From the NCBI GenBank assembly GCA_035575135.1, contig DATLYE010000022.1, forward strand, positions 1 to 64,000: a stretch of DNA of 64,000 bases. The letters are read 5' to 3'. Under the pieces are notes generated by a model, which did no database searches, was not told where the DNA came from, and worked only from the letters and a program-made list of their open reading frames with translations. Each line of letters starts with the position of its first letter. The first letter of the stretch is position 1. This DNA is from JANWXD01 sp035575135 (GTDB lineage Bacteria; Acidobacteriota; Terriglobia; Bryobacterales; Bryobacteraceae). The position numbers were made by a program, and so were the translations under genes. Positions 16,837 through 24,507 of this stretch are shown here, piece by piece.

Positions 16837-17157
16837 ATGTCGGAGCCGGCAACCAAACAAGACCTCAAGAAGCTCGAGGAGCGTATCGACGGGCGCTTTG
16901 CGGATTTCCAGCAGCGCATGGATGCGCGCTTTGCGGACTTCGAGCAGCGCATGGAGGCGCGTTTTACGGAAATCCGAGAGCTCGTCACGGATACAGAGAT
17001 AAAGCTGCTCAAAGCCTTCGATGCTTTCGTGGAGTCCAATCAAAAACGGCTGGAGGGCATCGAACGGGACCAAACCAATTTGCACGAGCGCCTGGCGATT
17101 CTCGAGAGGCGTGTTACCGAAGTGGAGCGCCGCCTGAATATGCCGCCTGTCGCGTAA
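16837..17157 (+). CDS. Coiled-coil protein with 11-residue repeats
   Basis: 106 residues from ATG 16837 (MSEPATKQDLKK); TAGAAT lies 8 nt upstream. Three consecutive hendecads can be read: RIDGRFADFQQ, RMDARFADFEQ, RMEARFTEIRE, followed by a long heptad-like helix to RRLNMPPVA. Hendecads give a right-handed coiled coil. The family resembles small DUF1640/Bdr-like coiled-coil proteins, but function is unknown. No membrane segment. Confidence 0.65.
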   Translation: MSEPATKQDLKKLEERIDGRFADFQQRMDARFADFEQRMEARFTEIRELVTDTEIKLLKAFDAFVESNQKRLEGIERDQTNLHERLAILERRVTEVERRLNMPPVA

Positions 17158-17163
17158 GGGTTC

Positions 17164-18732
17164 TCACTTCTCTTCGATGTATTCCTGCTCGGTGTTGACG
17201 GCCCAGATGTTGTCTTTCGAGCGGATGCCTCCCACGATGTTGTCTACCGCAACCATGGCGGCCAGCATCGAGTGGTCCTGATTGTTATACCGGTGCATCC
17301 CATTACGACCAATGAGGAAGAGGTTTTCAAACCGGTCCAAATAGCGGCGCAACTCCTCGAACCGTGAATAAGTCCCAAAGTAAGCGGGATAGGTTTTTTG
17401 CATGCGCACGACCGTGCCGTCGAGAACATCCTGAGCATCGATGATTCCGATCCTGGAGAGCTCTTCCGAGCCGAGGCGGATCAGCTCCTCGTCGCTCATC
17501 TGCCACAGGCTGTCGCCCTCATTGCAGAAGTACTCCAGACCCAGCCAGACTTTGGAAGGGTCCGGCACGAGGTACGGGCTCCAGTTGTTAAAAATCTGCA
17601 ATCTACCCACCAGCACATCCGGCTCCTGGATGTAGATCCAGTTGTCGCGGATGAGCCGCGCGCCGTCTGTTGTGGGGTCTTTGACTTTGAGATTACGCAC
17701 GAGAAGCCCCACGGCAATGAAGTCTCGGTAAACCAGCCCCTCAGCGATCTCTACAATTTCCCTGGGGTGTGGAGCCCGCAGGGCCCTAACCAGGTCGCGG
17801 ACGGGCATGGTCGAAAAGAAATAATCACCGCCGAGCACCATCGTGCCGGATGCGTTCGCGGCTTCGACGGCGGTCACACGGTTCCCGTCGGTCTGCAACC
17901 CCACGACCTCATGACCCTTGAGGATCTCCCCGCCCATGGTCACAACCCTGTGTGCCACCTCCTCCCACATCTGGCCCGGCCCGAACTTCGGGTAAAGAAA
18001 CTGCTCGATCAGAGAAGTCTCGATGTCCTTCTGGGCCAGGTCGGACCGTTTGCGAAGGGCCTGCTTCATGAAGTGCGCGATCGTCTTGCGGACGGAGAGA
18101 CCTTTGATGCGCTGCTCACCCCATTCCGCACTGATCTGATGGCAGGGGACGCCCCATACCTTTTCGGTGTAGGATTTGAAGAACGTAAGATACAGTTCTC
18201 TTCCAAAACGGTTAATGAAAAATTCCTCGAGCGTCTGCGGATTGCGTATAGGAAACAACGCGCTGCGCAGATAACTTGCGCCAATGCGGATACTGCGGAC
18301 GACGCCCAGGTTCGCCAAAGTCTCGGGCGTAAGACGGATGGGATATTCAAAGAAACGCCGCAGGAAATAGATTCTCGACTTCCGGGGCCGCACGAGCATG
18401 ACGCGGTCTTCCCGATCCGGATCCGGCCCGGAACCGGCGGTCTCCACTGTACGTCTGCCACCCTGGTAGCTGATGGTGTGGGGGCCGGGGTTGAGAGCCT
18501 GTAAGGGCAGCATCTCCAGCCACCACTGCATCACCCGATCGGATTTAGAAAAAAATCGGTGGCCGCCGATGTCCATGCGGTAGCCCTTGTAATTCACCGT
18601 TCGCGCAATACCCCCCAACACGTCGCTCTTTTCAAGGACTACCGGTTTAATGTCCGTGCGTTTGAGTAGCTCGTAGGCCGCCGTCAGCCCAGCCGGCCCA
18701 GCCCCAATGATGACCGCCCTCCTCTGTCCCAC
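17164..18732 (-). CDS. FAD/NAD(P)-dependent oxidoreductase (amine oxidase / UDP-galactopyranose mutase-like)
   Basis: 522 residues. N-terminal Rossmann motif GAGPAGLTAAYELLKR, then VLEKSDVLGGIARTVNYKG and DIGGHRFFSKSD, the arrangement of protoporphyrinogen-oxidase/UDP-galactopyranose-mutase-like flavoproteins. The C-terminus has FENLFLIGRNGMHRYNNQDHSM, the second FAD-contact block. Such genes often accompany glycan biosynthesis, but no sugar genes are nearby, so substrate is open. Start is GTG 18732, with TATCAT 8 nt upstream and no Shine-Dalgarno. Divergent from msrP. Confidence 0.82.
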   Translation of the reverse strand: MGQRRAVIIGAGPAGLTAAYELLKRTDIKPVVLEKSDVLGGIARTVNYKGYRMDIGGHRFFSKSDRVMQWWLEMLPLQALNPGPHTISYQGGRRTVETAGSGPDPDREDRVMLVRPRKSRIYFLRRFFEYPIRLTPETLANLGVVRSIRIGASYLRSALFPIRNPQTLEEFFINRFGRELYLTFFKSYTEKVWGVPCHQISAEWGEQRIKGLSVRKTIAHFMKQALRKRSDLAQKDIETSLIEQFLYPKFGPGQMWEEVAHRVVTMGGEILKGHEVVGLQTDGNRVTAVEAANASGTMVLGGDYFFSTMPVRDLVRALRAPHPREIVEIAEGLVYRDFIAVGLLVRNLKVKDPTTDGARLIRDNWIYIQEPDVLVGRLQIFNNWSPYLVPDPSKVWLGLEYFCNEGDSLWQMSDEELIRLGSEELSRIGIIDAQDVLDGTVVRMQKTYPAYFGTYSRFEELRRYLDRFENLFLIGRNGMHRYNNQDHSMLAAMVAVDNIVGGIRSKDNIWAVNTEQEYIEEK

Positions 18733-18808
18733 GTTTTCATGATAGACGATCGGGGGCCCGCTTCGGCGCGCGCCGTGCTACGATCGAGGGGAAGAGAGGG
18801 GCGATACC

Positions 18809-19729
18809 ATGCTGGTACGAATTCGCCGGGCCTGGGAAATTCCGGAGCGCGAGGCTACTCCGGAACACGTCTACTTCAACCGCCGCCAGTGGCTTCGCGC
18901 CGCCGGCGTACTGGGCGGCTCCGCTCTGGGCCTTGCGGCGAGCCCATACCCGGCGCCCAGAAACGCGGAGTTCACGCTGGACCGGCCGATCACTGAGGAG
19001 TGGGCTGCGACCAGTTACAACAATTTTTACGAATTTGATCCTGAGGATAAAGCAGCCGTCAAACGGAAAGTCGCGGCGTTCCAGATACACCCCTGGCGGA
19101 TCGAAATCCGCGGCTTGGTCGCCAAACCCCAGGTCCTCGATCTCGATGACCTGCTGCGCCGCATGCCCCTGGAGGAGCGTCTGTACCGCTTCCGCTGCGT
19201 GGAAGCATGGTCTATGGCGGTCCCCTGGACGGGGTTTCCGTTCACAGCCCTGATCCGGGAAGTGGAGCCGAAACCGGAGGCGCGCTTTGTTCGATTTGTC
19301 ACCGTAAGCCGGCCCAAGGAGATGCCGGGCATGTCGCAGGCCCCGTGGTATCCGTGGCCGTATTTCGAAGGGCTGCGCATGGATGAGGCCGCAAATCCCT
19401 TGACGTTTGTGGCCACCGGGCTGTATGGCAAGCCGCTTCCCAAGCAAAATGGCGCGCCGGTTCGCTTGGTTGTCCCTTGGAAATACGGATTCAAGAGCAT
19501 CAAGTCGGTGGTTAGAATCGAGTTCGTCGGCAAACAGCCCGGGACATTCTGGAGCCGCGTAGCGCCAAAAGAATACGGCTTTTATTCCAACGTGAATCCC
19601 AACCGCCCGCATCCTCGCTGGTCGCAGGCCTTCGAGCGGGTCATCCCCACCATGGAACGCCGCCCCACGCTGATGTACAACGGCTACGAGCAGTGGGTTC
19701 GCCATCTATACCGTGGCGACGAATTCTAG
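18809..19729 (+). CDS. msrP: Periplasmic methionine-sulfoxide reductase, molybdopterin subunit (MsrP/YedY)
   Basis: 306 residues. Tat signal NRRQWLRAAGVLGGSALGLA at about residues 27-46. Sulfite-oxidase-like molybdopterin fold with the Mo-ligand cysteine in YRFRCVEAWSM (about residue 130) and later PWKYGFKSIKS. MsrP repairs oxidised methionines in envelope proteins using electrons from the membrane haem protein MsrQ. No msrQ lies next to it; the following genes encode an unrelated molybdoenzyme. GAGAGG upstream of the ATG. Confidence 0.9.
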   Translation: MLVRIRRAWEIPEREATPEHVYFNRRQWLRAAGVLGGSALGLAASPYPAPRNAEFTLDRPITEEWAATSYNNFYEFDPEDKAAVKRKVAAFQIHPWRIEIRGLVAKPQVLDLDDLLRRMPLEERLYRFRCVEAWSMAVPWTGFPFTALIREVEPKPEARFVRFVTVSRPKEMPGMSQAPWYPWPYFEGLRMDEAANPLTFVATGLYGKPLPKQNGAPVRLVVPWKYGFKSIKSVVRIEFVGKQPGTFWSRVAPKEYGFYSNVNPNRPHPRWSQAFERVIPTMERRPTLMYNGYEQWVRHLYRGDEF

Positions 19730-19949
19730 CCACCGGGCGTTGTGGACGTAACAGGATCGAGCCGAAGAGCGCTGCGCGTACGGCGCCTCCCCCTTCTCTG
19801 GCAGGCGGCGTGCTCCGGCAGCACGCGCGAGTCTGGATGAGGATCCGCTGAAGGCAGCTGAAGAGCTCGCTTCCGTTCCCGTGAATGCTGCTTGGAACGT
19901 TCGCGAATTTATGATAATCTGATCTGTTAATACTAAATGGAGCTCCGCC

Positions 19950-20867
19950 ATGCCTCTGAATCCCGCGTCATCCGGTAGTTCCTCGCGACGGCGGTTTTTC
20001 CACCTGCTCGCAAGCCTCGGTTCCGGGCTGGCCGGCACTTGGGCGGGCCTGAAAACGTTCCAGTCGAGGCTCGCGCGGGCGGCGCCGCTTCCTCCCCCGT
20101 CCAGTCTTCCCCGGGGTGAGGAGCTGTTGCGCATGCAGCAGGATCTGGATCAAACCCTGGCAAGCGGGCAGACGCCGAGCTGGCTCATGGTCGTGGACAC
20201 TCGCAAGTGCATCGGCTGCGACGCCTGTACGGTGGCCTGTCGCGCCGAGATCCCCACGGGTCCGAACGGCAGCATCCGGCGTGTGATTCAGAAAGAGATG
20301 TCCCTCGGTTCCCGCCAGTGGGCCATCTTCAAGCCCATCAATTGCCTACAGTGTGACGACCCGCCGTGTGCCAAGGTGGTGCCCTTGGGGATGATCCGCA
20401 AGCGCCCCGACGGGATTGTGGAGTTCAATTTGGACGCGCTCAAGGGACCGTACGCCATGGCGGCCGCGGCTGCCTGCCCCGTCAAAGCGATTCATTTGGA
20501 CGACGGAAGGACCTTCACCGAAACCACCCCCGCGCAGCAGGATTACGAGAGGCGGCGGTTCATCGAATACGGCAAGAGCTACACCCGCGACCCGGAAACC
20601 ACGACGCTCAAAGACACGGCGCGAAAGTGCACCTTCTGTGCCCACCGCCTCGAGGCTGGCATGCTGCCGGCCTGCGTCACCACCTGCATCGGAGGCGCGA
20701 TGTATTTCGGCAACGCCAATAACCCTTCCAGCCTGATTCACGAGATCACCCAGGGCCGGCGGATCTTCAGCCGGCATCAGAATCTGGGGCTCAAGCCGCG
20801 TGTGATTTACTTCGAGGAATCCATGCCGGAAGCCGTCCACATTGACTGTGTTGCGTGCCACTCCTGA
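19950..20867 (+). CDS. Tat-exported 4Fe-4S ferredoxin subunit of a molybdoenzyme (TtrB/PsrB-like)
   Basis: 305 residues. N-terminal Tat motif SSRRRFFHLLASLGSG. Four-cluster ferredoxin pattern of complex iron-sulfur molybdoenzyme beta subunits: CIGCDACTVACRAE, CLQCDDPPCAKV, a Cys-Pro in AAAAACPVKAI and CTFCAHRLEAGMLPACVTTC. It wires the next gene's catalytic subunit to a quinone-linked partner. Carrying its own Tat signal is less usual, since many beta subunits ride on the alpha subunit. About 220 bp of gene-free sequence precede it, with an AT-rich TATGATAATCT at 19910-19920. The catalytic gene starts 11 bp after the stop. Confidence 0.88.
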   Translation: MPLNPASSGSSSRRRFFHLLASLGSGLAGTWAGLKTFQSRLARAAPLPPPSSLPRGEELLRMQQDLDQTLASGQTPSWLMVVDTRKCIGCDACTVACRAEIPTGPNGSIRRVIQKEMSLGSRQWAIFKPINCLQCDDPPCAKVVPLGMIRKRPDGIVEFNLDALKGPYAMAAAAACPVKAIHLDDGRTFTETTPAQQDYERRRFIEYGKSYTRDPETTTLKDTARKCTFCAHRLEAGMLPACVTTCIGGAMYFGNANNPSSLIHEITQGRRIFSRHQNLGLKPRVIYFEESMPEAVHIDCVACHS

Positions 20868-20878
20868 GGAGGGTCGAG

Positions 20879-23800
20879 ATGCAAGAGCAAACTCATGTCG
20901 TCGCCAATGCGGAACCTGATGGGCTGGAATCCTCTGCCCGGCGCGAATTCCTGACCGGCGGAGCGCTGCTCGGCGGTGCCTGGCTGGCTGCTGCGCTCCA
21001 GGCAACTGAACGATCGGCGGCAGGCAGCCCCGTTCTGGCTTCTGATTTTATTTACACGACCTGCCTGCAGTGTAACACCGGCTGCGAAATCAAAGTCCGC
21101 ATTCAGGACGGCCTCGCGGTGAAGATCGAGGGCAATCCGTACGCGCCCCGCACCATGGATCCCCATATTGACTGGAGGACGCCCGTGACGCAGGCGGCGA
21201 GGCTGGCCGGGTATTTGTGCCCGAAAGGGCAGGCCGGTATTCAGACGGCGTACGATCCATACCGGATCACTCGAGTCCTCAAGCGCGCCGGAAAGCGCGG
21301 CGAAAACAAATGGGTGACGATTCCCTTCGACCAAGCCATTACGGAAATCGTCGAAGGCGGCGTGCTGTTTCCACAGGACGGCGGCAAGACGGTTACCGGA
21401 TTGCGGGAACTATATGCGTTGCGGGACCCGGGACTATGCCGGGACATGGCTGCCGACGTAGCGCTGCTGCAGAGCAACAAGCTCACGGTGGCGCAGTTTA
21501 AAGAGAAATACAAAGACCACCTCGATAAACTGATTGATCCGGAGCATCCCGACTTTGGCCCGAAGAACAACCAGTTCGTCTTTCTATGGGGGCGCCTGAA
21601 AGCAGGCCGCCAGGATTTCTTCCTGCGCTTCGTGCGGGACAGTTTCGGTTCCGTCAACGCTCACGGCCACACGACGGTATGCCAGGGCTCGATCTATTTT
21701 GCGGGCAAATCCATGTCCGATCAGCCCAGCGGAGGGAAGTGGACCGGGGGCGCCAAAGCCTACTGGATGGCGGACACAACCAATGCGGAATTCATCATCT
21801 ACTGGGGCGCCAACGTGCTCGACGGCAACTACGGCCCGCCCCTGAAAACTCCCAAGATCACCCGGGGACTGGCCAGCGGCCGGCTGAAGATCGCCGTGGT
21901 GGATCCGCGGCATTCGCGCATTGCCGCCAAAGCCTGGAAGTGGGTTCCCGTAAAACCGGGCGAGGACGCCGCCCTCGCCATGGCGATGATCCGCTGGATC
22001 ATCGAGAACGAGCGCTATGACCGGCGCTACCTGGAGAACTGTAATCGCGCGGCGGCCGCTTCCGACGGAGAGCCCACGTGGACCAATGCTGCGTGGCTCG
22101 TCGAGATCCGGCCGGATGGCTCCGGCGGCGCCTTTCTGCGGGCCGGCGAGATCGGCCTGGGCGGCGACGCTGACACGTTCGTGTGCCTTCGCGGCGGCGT
22201 GCCCGTCGCCTTCAAGTCCGACGATGCCGCAAATCCCGCCGAGGGGGATTTGTTCGTGGACACCACCATCAACAGCATCCGGGTCAAGTCCGCCATGCAG
22301 CTGCTCTACGAGGAGGCCTCCCGTTACACTCTGTGGGAGTGGGCGGAGATCGCCGGCGTGAGGGTGGCGGATATTGTGGAACTGGCCGGCGAGTTTACCT
22401 CCCACGGCAAACGTGCGGTGGTCGAGATCCACCGCGGAGTTTCCCAGCACACCAACGGCTTCTACAACGTCCTGGCCACGCTCGGCGCGCTGAATCTGCT
22501 GGTGGGGAACTTCGACTGGAAAGGCGGCTTGGTGTACGGCGGAGGCGCCTACGGAGAGAGCGGCGGTGCGGGCCGTCCGTTTCAACTGAGCAGCCACCCG
22601 GCCCGGCTCACACCCTTCGGCATTGACATCATCCGCGGCGGGGCCAGTTACGAGCAAAGCACGATCTTTGCGGGCTATCCCGCCAAACGGCCGTGGTATC
22701 CCCTCGCCAGTGATGTGTATCAGGAAGTCATCCCCTCGGCAGGCGATGCCTACCCGTATCCCATCAAAGCGTTATTCCTTTACATGGGGTCTCCCGTCTA
22801 TGCTCTCCCCGCCGGACACTCACTCATCCCGATTCTGACGGACACGGACAAGATCCCGCTGTTTGTGTGCTCCGACATCGTTGTGGGAGAGACAAGCCGC
22901 TATGCCGACTACATCTTCCCGGACCTGAGCTTCCTGGAGCGGTGGGAATTCCATCGCACGCATCCCTCCATCGTGCATCGCGTCTCGCCCGTGCGCCAGC
23001 CGGCCATCGCTTCGCCCAACGAGGTGGTGCGTGTCTTCGGCGAGGAGATGCCCATCTCGATGGAAGCCGTTTTTCTGGCTATCGCCGAGCGGCTAGGGCT
23101 GCCCGGATTCGGCCCGGGCGGCTTCGGTGCAGGAGATCTCCGCCGCCCGGAGGACTACTACCTGCGCATGGTGGCCAACATCGCTTTCGGCGACTCGAGC
23201 ACCGGGTCGGACGTGTGCCCGGACGCTAGTGACGAGGAGGTGGCGATCTTCCTGGAGGCGCGCAGGCACCTCCCTCCCTCGGTCTTCAATGCCGAGCGCT
23301 GGGCGGCCGTGGTGGGGCCCCAGTGGTGGCGCAAAGTGATCTACGTACTCAACCGTGGCGGCCGGTGGTGGCCATACGAACATGCCTGGACAGGCGAGCA
23401 GGTGCGTGCCAAGTACGGAAAGCTGGTGAATCTCTACCACGAAAAACCCGCCACGACCCGCAATTCCATGACGGGCGAGTATATGAAGGGCATCGCCACC
23501 TACGTTCCGGTTTCCGATGCCCTGGGCCGTCCGCTGGAGCACAAGGGCGCCGTACTCTCTCTCATTACGAACCGGAATATTCTTGCCACCAAGAGCCGCA
23601 CCATCTCGAACTACTGGTTAACCCACATCGCCCCGGAGAACGTGATTTACATGAACCCGCGCGACGCCGCCCAGCTCGGGCTGCGCGACGGAGACTGGGT
23701 GACCGTGCTCTCGGCGAGCAATCCCGAGGGCGCCTGGGATCTCGGTCATGGGGCCCGCAAGCCGCTGCGCGGCCGCGTCCGCCTCACCGGCCGGATCCGG

Positions 23801-24022
23801 CTGGGAGTGATCAGCTTCGATCTGGGCTGGGGCCACTGGTCCTACGGGGCGGAGGATCTCGTCGTGGATGGAACCGTGATCCCCGCGGACCCGCGCCGTG
23901 CGACCGGCATCCATGCCAACGCTGCCATGTATGTGGATCCGTACCTGCGGTCGCCGCTGAGCGATGTAGTCGGCGGAAGCGCCGTCTTCTATGACAGCAG
24001 AGTTTACCTTGTGCGCGGCTGA
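20879..24022 (+). CDS. Tat-exported molybdopterin oxidoreductase catalytic subunit (TtrA/PsrA/ArrA-like)
   Basis: 1047 residues from ATG 20879, which has GAGGAGGG upstream; the in-frame start at 20855 would lie inside the ferredoxin gene. Tat signal SARREFLTGGALLGGAW. [4Fe-4S] site YTTCLQCNTGCEIKV with the fourth Cys in LCPKGQAG, then DMSO-reductase-family domains with VVDPRHSRIAAKAWKWVPVKPGEDAALAMAM split by an insertion (about 400-470), and a C-terminal dinucleotide-binding part with MNPRDAAQLGLRDGDWV. The probable Mo-ligand cysteine is in HTTVCQGSIYF. Best family guess is tetrathionate/polysulfide/arsenate reductase; the substrate is not decidable. No NrfD/TtrC anchor follows. Overlaps the convergent DUF123 gene by 19 bp. 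Confidence 0.87.
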   Translation: MQEQTHVVANAEPDGLESSARREFLTGGALLGGAWLAAALQATERSAAGSPVLASDFIYTTCLQCNTGCEIKVRIQDGLAVKIEGNPYAPRTMDPHIDWRTPVTQAARLAGYLCPKGQAGIQTAYDPYRITRVLKRAGKRGENKWVTIPFDQAITEIVEGGVLFPQDGGKTVTGLRELYALRDPGLCRDMAADVALLQSNKLTVAQFKEKYKDHLDKLIDPEHPDFGPKNNQFVFLWGRLKAGRQDFFLRFVRDSFGSVNAHGHTTVCQGSIYFAGKSMSDQPSGGKWTGGAKAYWMADTTNAEFIIYWGANVLDGNYGPPLKTPKITRGLASGRLKIAVVDPRHSRIAAKAWKWVPVKPGEDAALAMAMIRWIIENERYDRRYLENCNRAAAASDGEPTWTNAAWLVEIRPDGSGGAFLRAGEIGLGGDADTFVCLRGGVPVAFKSDDAANPAEGDLFVDTTINSIRVKSAMQLLYEEASRYTLWEWAEIAGVRVADIVELAGEFTSHGKRAVVEIHRGVSQHTNGFYNVLATLGALNLLVGNFDWKGGLVYGGGAYGESGGAGRPFQLSSHPARLTPFGIDIIRGGASYEQSTIFAGYPAKRPWYPLASDVYQEVIPSAGDAYPYPIKALFLYMGSPVYALPAGHSLIPILTDTDKIPLFVCSDIVVGETSRYADYIFPDLSFLERWEFHRTHPSIVHRVSPVRQPAIASPNEVVRVFGEEMPISMEAVFLAIAERLGLPGFGPGGFGAGDLRRPEDYYLRMVANIAFGDSSTGSDVCPDASDEEVAIFLEARRHLPPSVFNAERWAAVVGPQWWRKVIYVLNRGGRWWPYEHAWTGEQVRAKYGKLVNLYHEKPATTRNSMTGEYMKGIATYVPVSDALGRPLEHKGAVLSLITNRNILATKSRTISNYWLTHIAPENVIYMNPRDAAQLGLRDGDWVTVLSASNPEGAWDLGHGARKPLRGRVRLTGRIRLGVISFDLGWGHWSYGAEDLVVDGTVIPADPRRATGIHANAAMYVDPYLRSPLSDVVGGSAVFYDSRVYLVRG

Positions 24023-24507
24023 GCGCCGGGACGGAAGACACTGAGGGGCTCGCGCAGCAGGCAGCGCGAATCGGGCGGCCGGCGGAAGTGGAACAGGTGG
24101 GAGGCGCAGCGGCAATCCGTGTTGCCGAAGCGTTCGATACAGGCGCCCGCCACTTCTGCTAACGCCGAAGCCCACAGATCTTCCCGCCGTGCCGTGCCGA
24201 TGCGGTACCAGACCTCGACCGGAATCGTACGGGCCCGCAGGTAATCTACGTGCCACCAGGGCTGACGTGCAGCCGCAAGGTGGTGAAGGATGCGCGCCCG
24301 AAGTCCTCCCGGACCGAGAGCGCTTCCTACGTAGACGTAGTAACCCGCGGGAAAGCGGAGACGCCCGAGCCGCCCTACGGTGACCGTGCAGCTCCGGGGA
24401 CAATCGAGCACAAGCGCGTACGTTCCCGGCACCGGGGGCAGAACGGAAGCGGCATGCGCGATTGCCTGCGCCGCCACGGCACCCTGCGTGCCCCCGGATG
24501 CGGTCAC
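24004..24507 (-). CDS. DUF123 GIY-YIG-fold nuclease-like protein
   Basis: 167 residues. Family core seen as GTYALVL, FPAGYYVYVGSALGPGGLRARILHHL (the GIY-YIG equivalent), WHVDYLRA and FGNTDCRCASHLFHF. The fold is that of GIY-YIG endonucleases; cellular role unknown. GTG 24507 overlaps the mutS2 stop (GTGA), so it is translationally coupled as last gene of the SMP-30/NUDIX/mutS2 operon, which suggests a nucleic-acid maintenance role. Confidence 0.85.
   Translation of the reverse strand: MTASGGTQGAVAAQAIAHAASVLPPVPGTYALVLDCPRSCTVTVGRLGRLRFPAGYYVYVGSALGPGGLRARILHHLAAARQPWWHVDYLRARTIPVEVWYRIGTARREDLWASALAEVAGACIERFGNTDCRCASHLFHFRRPPDSRCLLREPLSVFRPGAQPRTR

Noticed and set aside
14135..16852. 905-codon open frame on the minus strand
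   Set aside because: Antisense to nrdJ; no recognisable motifs.
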